NCBI GenBank assembly: GCA_965197415.1
Contig: OZ240207.1
Coordinates: 310,001 to 374,000, forward strand
Source of the DNA: DAOUJI01 sp965197415
GTDB taxonomy: Bacteria > Chloroflexota > Dehalococcoidia > Lucifugimonadales > JAGWBF01
Reading direction: 5' to 3'
DNA: 64,000 bases
Under the pieces are notes generated by a model that was not told the origin of the DNA, made no database searches, and saw only the letters and a program-made list of their open reading frames with translations. This document shows positions 25,332 through 34,431 of this stretch, piece by piece. Made by a program: the position numbers and the translations under genes. Every line of letters begins with the position of its first letter. The stretch's first letter is position 1.

Positions 25332-26483
25332 ATGGAATTCGGCGTATCTATATTTTGTCAGAACTTCAACGATTGGGGCAGGTTTCTGGAGGGGGGATTC
25401 GACAGGAGTCCCAACGAGCCCGACGGCCAGATGTACTTCGAAGATTTGGCCCTTGCCGACCTAGTGGAACCCCTGGGGTACGATTCGCTCTGGACCGTCG
25501 AGCACCACTTCACCCCCTACACGATGGTGCCCAATGCCCTCCAATTGCTGACCTGGTTCGCCGCCCGTACCGAGAAGGTGGCGCTGGGGACTATGGTCGT
25601 GGTGCTCCCCTGGCACCAGCCGGTGCGAGTCGCCGAGCAGTTCTCCATGCTGGACTGCATGACTCAGGGGCGGCGGATGATTCTAGGTTTTGGTCGAGGC
25701 GCCGCCCGCAGGGAGTACGATCCATTCGGCGTCTCCATGAGCGAGGCGACCGATAGGTTCATAGAAGCCCACGAGGTGGTCAGGAAAGCTCTGACTCAGG
25801 AGCGTTTCTCATACGACGGAAAGTATTACCAGTACCCCGAGATGAGCATAAGGCCCCGGCCCAGGTCCAAGGACTTCGGCAGGCTGACGTACGTTGCGGC
25901 CCAGAGCGAGGCGTCGGTGCGCAGGGCCGCCGAAATGGACATGGGAATGCTCATCATCCCCCAGAAGACCTGGGAAGAGTATGCAAACGACGTCGCCTAC
26001 TTCAACAGCAGGCGTCGAGAGTTGGGCCTGGGCTACATGCCTCCCATATCCGGATGTTTCATCTACTGCGCCGAGACGGAGGAAGAGGCCCGAGAAGGGG
26101 CGCGCGTGTACATGCCCAACATGTCCTACACGTCCACCGTCCACTACGAGGCCGACGACCCTGAGCACTTCAAGACCATCACCGGATACGACCACTACCG
26201 CGAGCGGGCCGAATTGTTGCTGGAAAAGACCCGCGAGCAACATGCCGAATCAGGCGGGCAGGAGAACTACACTCGCACCCAAATCTGGGGCACCCCGGAG
26301 CAGTGCCTTGAAAAAATCAGGAACGTCATCGACAACACCAGCCCGTCCGAGATGTTCGGCGTCTTCCGGTTTGGCGGCATACCGATAGACAAGGCTGAGA
26401 AGAGCATGCGCCTCTTCGCCAAGGAAGTGCTCCCGGAAATCCAGAAAATGTCGGCCTCGACGCCTGAACTGGTCTCCGTCTAG
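25332..26483 (+). CDS. LLM-class flavin-dependent oxidoreductase
   Basis: 383 residues of the luciferase-like family. Landmarks are LWTVEHHFTPYTM (about 57), KVALGTMVVVLPWH (about 82) and QGRRMILGFGRGAA (about 113). The C-terminal region (WGTPEQCLEKI) is typical of these enzymes. A clear GGAGG lies upstream of the ATG, and a strong terminator follows at 26527. It is probably co-transcribed with the LLM gene at 24031. The substrate is unknown. Confidence 0.9.
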   Translation: MEFGVSIFCQNFNDWGRFLEGGFDRSPNEPDGQMYFEDLALADLVEPLGYDSLWTVEHHFTPYTMVPNALQLLTWFAARTEKVALGTMVVVLPWHQPVRVAEQFSMLDCMTQGRRMILGFGRGAARREYDPFGVSMSEATDRFIEAHEVVRKALTQERFSYDGKYYQYPEMSIRPRPRSKDFGRLTYVAAQSEASVRRAAEMDMGMLIIPQKTWEEYANDVAYFNSRRRELGLGYMPPISGCFIYCAETEEEAREGARVYMPNMSYTSTVHYEADDPEHFKTITGYDHYRERAELLLEKTREQHAESGGQENYTRTQIWGTPEQCLEKIRNVIDNTSPSEMFGVFRFGGIPIDKAEKSMRLFAKEVLPEIQKMSASTPELVSV

Positions 26484-26526
26484 GGCATCAGCTCCTTAGC
26501 TTTTCAAGAAAGGACCACCTGAAGAG

Positions 26527-26556
26527 CCGGCCCGGCGGTTTAGGCCGCCGGGCCGG
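26527..26556 (+). terminator. strong intrinsic terminator-like hairpin
   Basis: CCGGCCCGGCGG (26527-26538) pairs perfectly with CCGCCGGGCCGG (26545-26556) around a 6-base loop. A T-rich ACTTCTTTGCTT follows. It separates the LLM pair from the cupin gene. Confidence 0.85.
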
Positions 26557-26645
26557 ACTTCTTTGCTTGACTCCCCGCCGCCCCCTTCATACAATCGGCC
26601 CGCCGGAGGTTCCCCTGTCCGGCATTTCCCCAAAGGAGGCGAATA

Positions 26646-26999
26646 GTGATTATCCGTGTGTATTCGGGAGACGACGGTGAGTCCCACTACGAAGAGATCG
26701 CTGTCCCGGCCACTGAGTTCGGCCCCCAGAGCGTCAAGCTCCAGCCGGACGGAGAGATGGTCTTCCACGTCGTTCCGGAAGGCCGGTGGATGGACTTCCA
26801 CACGGCGTCTAGGCGCCAGTTCGTCATCACCCTGTTTGGTGAAGTGGAAATCGGCTTTGCCGACGGCTCCATCGTCACCCTGAAGAAAGGCGACATAATG
26901 CTGGCCGAGGACAGGACGGGCCGGGGCCACACCGCCAAAATCGTCAACGGACCCCGGGCGATGGTGTCCATCCCTATCAGAGACGACGACCCCATTTAG
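26646..26999 (+). CDS. small single-domain cupin protein
   Basis: 117 residues with a beta-barrel pattern: VFHVVPEGRWMDFHTASRRQFVITLFGEVEIGF corresponds to cupin motif 1, and LKKGDIMLAEDRTGRGHTAKI to cupin motif 2. The metal-ligand His set appears reduced in motif 1. It starts at GTG behind AAAGGAGGCG. It is followed by an enoyl-CoA hydratase gene and may act in the same catabolic unit, as an isomerase, dioxygenase or binding protein. No activity can be assigned. Confidence 0.75.
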   Translation: MIIRVYSGDDGESHYEEIAVPATEFGPQSVKLQPDGEMVFHVVPEGRWMDFHTASRRQFVITLFGEVEIGFADGSIVTLKKGDIMLAEDRTGRGHTAKIVNGPRAMVSIPIRDDDPI

Positions 27000-27052
27000 G
27001 AATCTGACGGGAACGTATACAACACGCCGTGCGACCGGCTTAGGAGGCGGAC

Positions 27053-27862
27053 ATGATTACAGGCAAGGACATTCTTCTGACGGAAGCAAAGGACCACATA
27101 TTCACAATGACCATCAACCGGGAGGAGAGGCGGAACGCCATGAGCCAGGAGTTCATGGACCGCCTCGCCCAGGAATGGGAGCGGTTCAACGAGGACGAGG
27201 ACCTGTGGGTGGCCATATTGACGGGCCGCGGCGACATATCCTTCTCGTCGGGGCACGATATGAAAGAGGACGTGGAGGGCGACGTTCGGGGAGGCGCCTT
27301 CCGCAGCCACAAGCGCTATTCTCCCCGCAAACCCCACCCCACCATACCCACCTGGAAGCCCACCATAGCCGCCATCAACGGCTACTGCCTCGCGGGAGGC
27401 TGGTCGTTGGCCCAGAACTGCGACATACGAATCGCCGCCGAACACGCCACTTTCGGCCTTCCGGAAGTCAAATGGAACCTGTCGGCGGGATTCGGCGCCC
27501 GCCTGGAATACCAGATTTCCATCGGAGTGGTCTGCGAGATGCTGATGTGGGGACGGAACATCGACGCAAAGCGGGCCTACGAAATCGGTTTCGTCAACAA
27601 GGTGGTGCCGAGCGACCAGCTGATGGACGAGTGCATGGAGTGGGCCGAGTACATGTGCACACTGGGGCAGCCCTCCGTAAGGGCGCATAAGGAGCTGATA
27701 TACAGGGGTCGGGACATTGCCAGCTACGAGATGGACTCTCTCAGCAAGGACCTCTTCTACTGGTTCCCGGCCAAGCCCGGAGTGTACATAGACGCCACGG
27801 AAGGCCCCAAAGCGTTCTTGGAGAAGAAGGACCCGGAGTTCGACAGGAGCGTAAACACATAG
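27053..27862 (+). CDS. enoyl-CoA hydratase/isomerase family protein
   Basis: A 269-residue crotonase-fold protein. The oxyanion-hole segment SSGHDMKED (about 64) and the second, INGYCLAGGWSLAQNCDIRIA (central GG, about 107), are present. The LPEVKWNL with Glu (about 138) matches one catalytic Glu position. GGAGGC precedes the ATG. It hydrates or isomerises an acyl-CoA in degradation of an organic acid. It probably belongs with the cupin gene just upstream. The specific acyl-CoA is unknown. Confidence 0.88.
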   Translation: MITGKDILLTEAKDHIFTMTINREERRNAMSQEFMDRLAQEWERFNEDEDLWVAILTGRGDISFSSGHDMKEDVEGDVRGGAFRSHKRYSPRKPHPTIPTWKPTIAAINGYCLAGGWSLAQNCDIRIAAEHATFGLPEVKWNLSAGFGARLEYQISIGVVCEMLMWGRNIDAKRAYEIGFVNKVVPSDQLMDECMEWAEYMCTLGQPSVRAHKELIYRGRDIASYEMDSLSKDLFYWFPAKPGVYIDATEGPKAFLEKKDPEFDRSVNT

Positions 27863-27907
27863 CGGCAGTCAAGGGAACGATAGGTTCAGGGTCTTGTCGC
27901 AGGTCCC

Positions 27908-27935
27908 GTAGGGGCGACCGGCCGGTCGCCCTCAC
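27908..27935. repeat. 28-bp palindromic intergenic repeat (imperfect copy)
   Basis: GTAGGGGCGACCGG followed by CCGGTCGCCCTCAC. This is the same palindrome as at 55665-55692, with changes at the right end. It lies between convergent genes. Confidence 0.7.
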
Positions 27936-28038
27936 CTGTCCACAACCCGTCGCCTCTAAGGTCGTTAGGCCCGCCCCTCGGGAACCTCAAGGCGCGCGAA
28001 AATGAGGTGGTTCTGAGAGAACTGAACAGGGCGGTAGG

Positions 28039-29109
28039 CTACGCGAATGCGGGGATTACGTACTCTCCGAACATTTTGACCGACTTGTATGCGACCTCGT
28101 TGGGCATGGGTCCGATTCGGTGGTTGGCGCTGAAGATGTCGTAGCCTATGTGCTTCTGCTGCTCTTCCAGCTTTCTGACCACCGTGTCGGGGCTGCCGAC
28201 TATGGCAAGGCCGTGGTCCAGCCAGAAGTCGAGGGACGCCGTCATCTCCCTGAATACCCGCCCTAGCTCCTGAAAAGTTTCGGTGTCATTTCTCCGGTTA
28301 TATCCCTTTCGGGTCGCGGCCACGGCCTGTGTCTGTAGGAAATGAGGGTATGCCAACGCCTCCCTGGCTTCCTCGCGTGCGATGGCGTCGGTTTCGGCGA
28401 CGTGTACGGCACGCATCAGGAAGGTCTTGGGCATGGGGCCTTCGTGGTTTGATTCTCTCCACACCTTCCGATAATAGTCGAACTTGTCGGCGATGACCGA
28501 GTCTACGTCCAGGTTCTGAGCGGCGTTGTAGTTATTCTTGGCGGCGTATTCTATGGTCTCCGGGCTGTGGCAGCCCACCCAGACAGGCGGGTGAGGCTTC
28601 TGGTAGGGCTTGGGGACCGGCAGGGCCTCGTCCAGCTGCCAGTGGCGGCCCTCGTATGTCACCGAATCTTCGGTCCAAGCCTTGATTATTATTTCCAAGG
28701 CCTCGTAGGCCATTTCGGTCCGGTCTTGGTATGGAAGTCCCCACCGGGAGAACTCATGCTCAGAGCTGCCCCGCCCCGTACCGAATTCCAGTCGGCCCTC
28801 GGAAAGCTGGTCCAATAGGGCGGCGTCCTGCGCCAGGCGTATAGGATTGTGGTAGGGGAGGAGGTTGACCATGGTGCCGAGGCGTATCTTGCTGGTCTGC
28901 TGCGCCACCGCCGCCAGGTATACACAGGGCGCCGTCACGTGGCCGATGGTGGTGTTCTGGTGCTCGATGACGTGGTAGTACTCGTACCCAAGGACCTCAG
29001 CCAGCTCCACCTCGCGTATGCGGCTCCGATACACGTCTCCGGGAGTGGGCCACTTGGAGATCTCTTGCGCTTCGAAACCGTCCCATAGTCCGAACTTGAG
29101 TTTGCTCAT
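28039..29109 (-). CDS. LLM-class flavin-dependent oxidoreductase
   Basis: 356 residues from MSKLKFGLWDGF. It has YYHVIEHQNTTIG (about 47), RLGTMVNLLPYHNP (about 78) and LSEGRLEFGTGRGSSEHEF (about 103), as in luciferase-like monooxygenases. A longer frame from 29187 would be translated through the palindromic repeat at 29141 and is rejected. It stands alone on the minus strand, between the enoyl-CoA hydratase and the two-component system. The substrate is unknown. Confidence 0.9.
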   Translation of the reverse strand: MSKLKFGLWDGFEAQEISKWPTPGDVYRSRIREVELAEVLGYEYYHVIEHQNTTIGHVTAPCVYLAAVAQQTSKIRLGTMVNLLPYHNPIRLAQDAALLDQLSEGRLEFGTGRGSSEHEFSRWGLPYQDRTEMAYEALEIIIKAWTEDSVTYEGRHWQLDEALPVPKPYQKPHPPVWVGCHSPETIEYAAKNNYNAAQNLDVDSVIADKFDYYRKVWRESNHEGPMPKTFLMRAVHVAETDAIAREEAREALAYPHFLQTQAVAATRKGYNRRNDTETFQELGRVFREMTASLDFWLDHGLAIVGSPDTVVRKLEEQQKHIGYDIFSANHRIGPMPNEVAYKSVKMFGEYVIPAFA

Positions 29110-29140
29110 ACAATGTTCCTCAGAGGGAAACCTTTGTTTA

Positions 29141-29176
29141 ACCCCCTCTCCCACCGGGAGAGGGTTGGGGTGAGGG
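29141..29176. repeat. REP-like palindromic repeat
   Basis: CCCTCTCCC (29144-29152) and GGGAGAGGG (29156-29164) form a 9-bp stem with loop ACC, followed by TTGGGGTGAGGG. This is the widespread intergenic element whose translation gives HPNPLPxGEG, here read in the frame upstream of the LLM gene. Confidence 0.75.
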
Positions 29177-29349
29177 CGTCTCCCCATCTTGGAGGGAACC
29201 TTGGGCGCCGGCCTTCGCTGGTATGACGCAGGTTATTCAAAGGTCTTCAGTTTGATGGACACAATATACCACGAGCCGGACGGCTTTAGTCCATGCCCGG
29301 CGTAGGGAGCAGCCCGACCTGCAAAAAGTCTGGACAGTCCTCTACGGCG

Positions 29350-29381
29350 CCCAAATGGCATTATTCCCAAATGGCATTATA
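29350..29381 (+). promoter_or_regulatory. tandem 16-bp direct repeat upstream of response regulator
   Basis: CCCAAATGGCATTATT (29350-29365) is followed immediately by CCCAAATGGCATTATA (29366-29381). Two head-to-tail half-sites are what OmpR/PhoB-type regulators bind, and the gene for such a regulator starts 38 bases downstream. Autoregulation is inferred. The TTATAATAA at the end could include a -10 box. Confidence 0.5.
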
Positions 29382-29418
29382 ATAAGCGAAGAGGGGAGAG
29401 GGGGAAGGAGACGTTGGC

Positions 29419-30105
29419 TTGACTTCTCGGACTGTCCTGATAGTAGACGACGAAGAGAATCTCACCGAGGCGATTAAGTACAACCTGGAGCAGGAAGGTT
29501 TCCAGGTGTCGACCGCCGCTGATGGCGAGCGGGGACTTGCAATGGCCCGGGAGTTCGACCCTGATTTGATCATATTGGATATCATGCTGCCCAGCGTAGA
29601 CGGGTTGGAGGTATGCAGGACTCTCCGCCGACGCAGCGACGTACCCATTCTCATGCTCACGGCCAAGGCTGAGGAGATAGACCGGGTCGTGGGGCTGGAA
29701 CTGGGCGCCGACGACTACGTGGTCAAGCCCTTTAGTATGAGGGAACTGGTGGCCAGAGCGAAGGCGATGCTGAGAAGGACTCCTGCCCGGCACTCCGAAA
29801 GCGCCCAGGTGTTGGTTGACGGCGACCTGGAGTTGAATCTGACCAGCCATGAAGTCACTCTCAGAGACGCACCCCTGGAACTAAAGCCGCGGGAGTTTGA
29901 CCTGCTGGCCCTTCTAATGCAGAACCGCAGCCGCATATACACCAGGAACCAGATACTGGACCAGGTGTGGGGGTACGATTTCGTGGGAGACATGCGCACG
30001 GTGGACGTTCACGTCCGCTGGCTGCGGGAGAAGATCGAGGACGACCCAGGCAGCCCCAAAAGAATTGTCACCGTCAGGGGTGTCGGGTACCGTTTCCAAG
30101 GATAA
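29419..30105 (+). CDS. PhoB/OmpR-family response regulator
   Basis: A 228-residue DNA-binding response regulator. The receiver domain (about 5-118) has the DDEE acidic pocket, phospho-acceptor Asp in LIILDIMLPS (about 54) and Lys in VVKPFS (about 104). The C-terminal winged helix (about 130-226) includes LKPREFDLLALL and VRWLREKIEDDP. It starts with TTG after a GGAAGGAG. Its TAA overlaps the ATG of the kinase (TAATG). The direct repeats upstream are a possible own operator. The regulon is unknown; phosphate control is common for this family but not shown here. Confidence 0.92.
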   Translation: MTSRTVLIVDDEENLTEAIKYNLEQEGFQVSTAADGERGLAMAREFDPDLIILDIMLPSVDGLEVCRTLRRRSDVPILMLTAKAEEIDRVVGLELGADDYVVKPFSMRELVARAKAMLRRTPARHSESAQVLVDGDLELNLTSHEVTLRDAPLELKPREFDLLALLMQNRSRIYTRNQILDQVWGYDFVGDMRTVDVHVRWLREKIEDDPGSPKRIVTVRGVGYRFQG

Positions 30106-31496
30106 TGTTGCCCAGGTCTCTTCAATGGCGGCTGGCGTTGGCCAACGCGGCGCTGGCTCTTTCGGTGACGGTTGCCGCAAGCGTCGCTGTGGTCTTGCTG
30201 GTGAGAAGGTCCGAACCTGACGCCGACCTGGGGCCGGTAATCATCACCGCAGTCGTGGCCATAGTCGCGGCGACGGTCATTGCTCTCGCCATCGGATATC
30301 TCCTATCCAGGCGCACGTCCCGTTCCGTCAGGTCAGTCACGGAAGGCGCAAGGCGACTTTCGGGGGGTGACTTGGGGCACAGAGTCGAGTCCCTGACGCA
30401 GGATGAAACTCTGGACTTGGCTGACGCCTTCAACAACATGGCCGCCACCCTGCGGAGCACAATCCAAAACCTCTCTTCGGAAAGAAACAAGCTGTCAGCG
30501 ATCCTTGAGACCATGGCCGACGGAGTAGTGATGGTGGGACCCGAGGGAGGCGTCGAACTGGTCAACCAGGTGGCGCGCGAGATTTTGGAGGTCGATCGCA
30601 AAGATGTGCTGGGACGAAGCTTCATGGAGTTGGCCCGCGATCATGAATTGCACAGGTTGGTGTCCAGATCTTTGGAGACCAACGCATTGCAATTCGGAGA
30701 GGTGGAGCACCGGCCCCGGCGATTCGTCAGCGCGATAGCCATACCTCTTGGTGACGACACCGGCAGGTCCGGGGCCATTCTTACCCTCCACGACCTTACC
30801 CGTGTCCGGAGGCTCGACACAACCCGGCGGGAGTTCGTCAGCAACGTGTCCCACGAGCTCCGCAACCCCCTGGCGTCCATCAAGGCCGCCGTGGAAACTT
30901 TGCAGAATGGGGCCGTCTCCGAACCCGACACGGCCCGCAACTTCCTCCAGCGTATCGAGGGAGATTTGGAGAGAATGATCAACATGGCCGACGAGCTGCT
31001 TGAGTTGTCCAGGCTGGAAAGCGGCCAGGCGCCCCTTCACCTTTATCCGATTCAAATGCCTCCTCTCCTAAGAGAAGTCCAGGACAACATGAAGGAGGCC
31101 GCTCTGCTCCGGGGTGTCGCCATAACTGTGGAGACCACGGAATCGCTGCCTCCCGCTACCGGCGACGGGGAGAAGATCAGGCAGGTCCTGGTGAACCTGG
31201 TCCACAATGCGTTGAAGTTCACGCCCAGCGGCGGGAGCGTCAGCTTGTGGGCGGCGCCCGACGGCGAGAACGTAAAGGTGGAAGTGCGCGACACCGGCGT
31301 CGGCATATCCCCTGACCACCTCCCCCACGTTTTCGAGCGGTTCTATAAGGTTGACCGCTCTCGGAGAGATGAGGGCACGGGATTGGGTCTTGCCATTGTC
31401 AAGCACATCGTGCAGCTTCACGGGGGGGACGTGGACGTAAAAAGTGAAGAGAGGTCAGGCTCCACCTTCAGCTTCACCATACCCCGCGCCGACTGA
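30105..31496 (+). CDS. PhoR-like sensor histidine kinase
   Basis: 463 residues from MLPRSLQWRLALANAALAL. Two trans-membrane segments (about 10-30 and 40-62) with almost no extracytoplasmic loop are followed by HAMP (RRTSRSVRSVTEGARRL, about 65) and a PAS domain (about 125-215). HisKA carries the His in VSNVSHELRNPL (about 246) and HATPase_c has DTGVGISPD (about 396) and GTGLGLAIVK (about 425). It phosphorylates the regulator at 29419. The tiny outer loop suggests it senses membrane or cytoplasmic signals, or a partner protein. Confidence 0.92.
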   Translation: MLPRSLQWRLALANAALALSVTVAASVAVVLLVRRSEPDADLGPVIITAVVAIVAATVIALAIGYLLSRRTSRSVRSVTEGARRLSGGDLGHRVESLTQDETLDLADAFNNMAATLRSTIQNLSSERNKLSAILETMADGVVMVGPEGGVELVNQVAREILEVDRKDVLGRSFMELARDHELHRLVSRSLETNALQFGEVEHRPRRFVSAIAIPLGDDTGRSGAILTLHDLTRVRRLDTTRREFVSNVSHELRNPLASIKAAVETLQNGAVSEPDTARNFLQRIEGDLERMINMADELLELSRLESGQAPLHLYPIQMPPLLREVQDNMKEAALLRGVAITVETTESLPPATGDGEKIRQVLVNLVHNALKFTPSGGSVSLWAAPDGENVKVEVRDTGVGISPDHLPHVFERFYKVDRSRRDEGTGLGLAIVKHIVQLHGGDVDVKSEERSGSTFSFTIPRAD

Positions 31497-31515
31497 TTCC
31501 GGTCCAGACATCGCA

Positions 31516-31544
31516 TTGACAGAACCCATATATCCCGATTATTT
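31516..31544 (+). promoter_or_regulatory. candidate promoter for the P450 gene
   Basis: TTGACA (31516-31521) and TTATTT (31539-31544) are spaced 17 bases apart, 29 bases before the P450 start. The -35 is consensus and the -10 is moderate. Confidence 0.5.
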
Positions 31545-31573
31545 TTGATGCACATCCCGCCGGGGAGGGGAAC

Positions 31574-32794
31574 ATGATAAAGACCATCCACGACAACGAG
31601 TTTGCACAGGACGTTATGGCCGACCCGTACTGGTACTACGGCATGATGCGCGAGGAAGACCCGGTCCATTGGAACGAGAAGTACGATGTGTGGGACATTA
31701 CCCGCCACGACGACCTCGTGTGGGTGACTCGCCACCACGAGCTTTTCTCGTCAGCGGTGTTCAAGAATGATCCCAAGCCCCCGTACCCGGAGATATACGA
31801 ATCGGATAACTCGCTGTATGACTTCGCCAAGGAATACCAGGGCGACCAGTTCATCCAGCATGACAGGCCGGCCCACTTCGACATGCGCAAAATCGTCCAC
31901 GGCTACTTCACTCCCAAGGCGATGGAGCTTTGGCGCCCTCTGGTGCAGAGCGCCATAAAAGAGCTTCTGGACGAGGTCGAAAGCAAGGGGAGCATGGAGG
32001 TGATGAAGGACTTTGCGACTCCTCTCCCCGTGCTGGTCATCGCCCAGATGATGGAAGTCCCCTATGAGGACAGACCTGCGATTCGGGCCATCGCCGAAAA
32101 TCTGCTCAACCTGTTCCGCGGTGAGCCGGACCGTATGAGATACGTGGTAGACGGCATGAAGTCCATGGTCGAGTATGTGTCCCCGCTGGTGGAAGAGCGC
32201 ATAGAGAATCCGGGCGACGACTTCATATCCGTTCTGGCCAGCGGCGAGAAAGCGGGCGCCTTCACCAGGCATCAGGTGCTGGTCAACTGCTCGCTGTTGC
32301 TGTTGGCGGGTCACGAGACCACCATTAACCTCCTCTGTAACGGGACCAAGGCCTTCCTCGAAAACAGGGACCAGTGGGAATTGTTTCAGCAAGACCCGGC
32401 GGGAATGACAATAAGGGCCACCGAGGAGTGCCTGCGGTACGACCCTCCCGTTAAGTCCATAACCCGAATCGCCTCGGAAGACGTAGAAATGCGGGACAAG
32501 GTCCTCAAGACCAACGAGAGGATACGCTGGTTCATATCCTCGGCCAACCGGGACCCCAACATGTTCGAAGAGCCGGACCGATTCGACATAACACGCCATC
32601 CCAACAGGCACGTCGCTTTCGGATCGGGCATTCACCACTGCCTGGGAGCCACTCTGGCAAGGCTGGAAGGGCAGGAGGCGTTCAAAGCGTTGGCGGAACG
32701 GTTCCCCAACATGACCCTGGACCCGGTGGAGTACGAGTACCAGCCCAGTATAACCTTCCGCTCGCTCAAGCAGCTGCCCGTGACGCTCAACTAG
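31574..32794 (+). CDS. cytochrome P450
   Basis: 406 residues, a soluble bacterial class P450. The I-helix oxygen-activation motif is LLAGHETTINLL (about 240), the ExxR motif is in EECLRYDPP (about 283) and the heme-binding loop is FGSGIHHCLGA with Cys near 357. No ferredoxin or ferredoxin reductase gene is adjacent, so electron partners lie elsewhere. GGGGAGGGGAAC precedes the ATG. It would hydroxylate a hydrophobic compound; which one is unknown. Confidence 0.95.
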   Translation: MIKTIHDNEFAQDVMADPYWYYGMMREEDPVHWNEKYDVWDITRHDDLVWVTRHHELFSSAVFKNDPKPPYPEIYESDNSLYDFAKEYQGDQFIQHDRPAHFDMRKIVHGYFTPKAMELWRPLVQSAIKELLDEVESKGSMEVMKDFATPLPVLVIAQMMEVPYEDRPAIRAIAENLLNLFRGEPDRMRYVVDGMKSMVEYVSPLVEERIENPGDDFISVLASGEKAGAFTRHQVLVNCSLLLLAGHETTINLLCNGTKAFLENRDQWELFQQDPAGMTIRATEECLRYDPPVKSITRIASEDVEMRDKVLKTNERIRWFISSANRDPNMFEEPDRFDITRHPNRHVAFGSGIHHCLGATLARLEGQEAFKALAERFPNMTLDPVEYEYQPSITFRSLKQLPVTLN

Positions 32795-32838
32795 AACCAT
32801 ACGGATAGGATTTCCACCGCTTGAGCGGGAACGCCCTC

Positions 32839-34083
32839 TTACCGTTGGCGGAGGATGGGAAGCCTCCAGAAGCACAGGCCCAGCGCGGCCACCCCGGCCA
32901 GCGATATGCTAAAAAGGGCTGTCTGAGGCCCGAATGTTTCGGCAAGAATTCCCGCTATGAGCAGTCCCGGTATGGCGGTTCCGATGCCCAGGGCAACGGC
33001 TCCCATCGCCCTTCCCCGCATCTCAGGCTCAGCGGCCTGTAGAGTAATGGACGATTGCATGTTGGCGAACCCCGCCATTCCTATTCCCACTATCAGCAGC
33101 AAGAAGAAGGACAATATATAGACGGTTGAAGTGGCGAAAACCGATACACCGATCAGCATTATCATGGCCCCCAGGGCGAAAACGGGCCCCGGTCTTCTGA
33201 CTCCCCGGGTGGCGATGAACAAAGTGCCCGAAAGGGAGCCGATTCCAACGGCGGCCAATAATATGCCGAACCCCAGCTCCCCAACGTTGAGGGTCTCCTT
33301 GGCTATAACAGGCACCATCTGCATGAAGGGGAACCCGAAGAAGTTGAGGCAGATGGTCACTATCACCACGGCCCAGAGCGTTGGGCTGGTCCGTACGGCC
33401 CTCAAGCTCTCCACGACCTGCTCGGCTACTCCCGCCGACCTCCTCTCTGTCGTGCGGGAATATGGGGCCTTGACGGTCGAGAGAAACAGAAATCCGACCG
33501 TCGATGCGGCGCACATGAAGAGAAACGCTCCTTGATATCCGGTGACGTCAATCATAGCCCCGGCAAGGATTGGCCCCAGCATGTTGCATCCGGTGGCTGC
33601 GGCCGAGTCCAACGCTATGGCGTTGACCACCCGCGAGTCGGTGAATAGGTCCGAGTAGAAGGACCTCCTGGAAGAAAAGTCCACCGTCGAAGCCACTCCC
33701 GTGATGAACATGGCCGGGAAGATGTGCCATGCCTCGATTGCGTCGATGAACACTAGAAAGGTCAAGACTGCTGCGATCGCCAGGTTGACCAGCTGGAAGC
33801 CCCGCATGAGGAGAATTTTGGAGAAGCGGTCAGCCAGGCTGCCGGCCACCATCCCCAGCAAAAGCATGGGGGCCAACCGGCTCACCCCTACGAGGGTCAC
33901 CATCAGGGGCGACTCCGTCTTTTCCAGGACAAACCACGACGCTGTCGTGATTTCCATCATACGATAGAGATAGAACAGCCACGCAGCAGGGTATAGACGT
34001 CGGAACGACGGGTGGTACAGGGCTTGGAAAGTGCGTATCCGGGGGCGCCCGGTCGGAGTTTGTGTGGAGTAGCGGTCTGCCAT
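32839..34083 (-). CDS. MFS transporter
   Basis: 414 residues with about 12 hydrophobic segments of the EntS-like MFS_3 group. It has RTFQALYHPSFRRLYPAAWLFYL at the start and the VAGSLADRFSK loop between early segments. It is convergent with the P450, with about 40 bases between the stops. Members often export toxic compounds. Pairing with the P450 is positional only. Confidence 0.87.
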   Translation of the reverse strand: MADRYSTQTPTGRPRIRTFQALYHPSFRRLYPAAWLFYLYRMMEITTASWFVLEKTESPLMVTLVGVSRLAPMLLLGMVAGSLADRFSKILLMRGFQLVNLAIAAVLTFLVFIDAIEAWHIFPAMFITGVASTVDFSSRRSFYSDLFTDSRVVNAIALDSAAATGCNMLGPILAGAMIDVTGYQGAFLFMCAASTVGFLFLSTVKAPYSRTTERRSAGVAEQVVESLRAVRTSPTLWAVVIVTICLNFFGFPFMQMVPVIAKETLNVGELGFGILLAAVGIGSLSGTLFIATRGVRRPGPVFALGAMIMLIGVSVFATSTVYILSFFLLLIVGIGMAGFANMQSSITLQAAEPEMRGRAMGAVALGIGTAIPGLLIAGILAETFGPQTALFSISLAGVAALGLCFWRLPILRQR

Positions 34084-34253
34084 GGGAGCGACGCCTAGTA
34101 TACCCCAGAGGCAAGGTCACCGGCATGTATAGGGGCCAGCCGAGTCTTAAAGAGTCTATATGGATGACAGGGCGGGCCCTTCGGAGAGAAGGCGGATTTT
34201 GCGGCCCCTTTCAAGGGTGGTTGGTTGACGGTAATCAGTTGTCGAGGCATTGG
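34084..34253. other. divergent intergenic region upstream of binding protein 1
   Basis: 170 bases between the MFS start and the promoter at 34254. A second TTGAC occurs at 34224. I recognise no gene. Confidence 0.35.
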
Positions 34254-34283
34254 TTGACAAGCTTAATCACATTGGATTACTTT
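34254..34283 (+). promoter_or_regulatory. conserved promoter of binding-protein gene 1
   Basis: TTGACA (34254-34259), an 18-base spacer, then TACTTT (34278-34283) followed by ATA. The stretch AATCACATTGGATTACTTTA is shared base for base with the promoter at 38700, and the same layout precedes the two other binding-protein genes. Confidence 0.65.
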
Positions 34284-34431
34284 ATACGACGATTATTCAG
34301 GCTGGTGAGCCGGGACCTTGAGAGTTGAACGGGGACCGCACCTTCGGACTGGGCGTCCGACCCGCCTTCCTCGTCGACTCTCGATGATGCAATGGTATCC
34401 TGTAGGCATAGTTTTTGGGAGAGAAAAACTA

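Noticed and set aside
29110..29187. Extended N-terminus of the LLM gene at 28039
   Set aside because: The extra residues contain the HPNPLPxGEG translation of a palindromic repeat, and the conserved protein begins at MSKLKFGLWDG.
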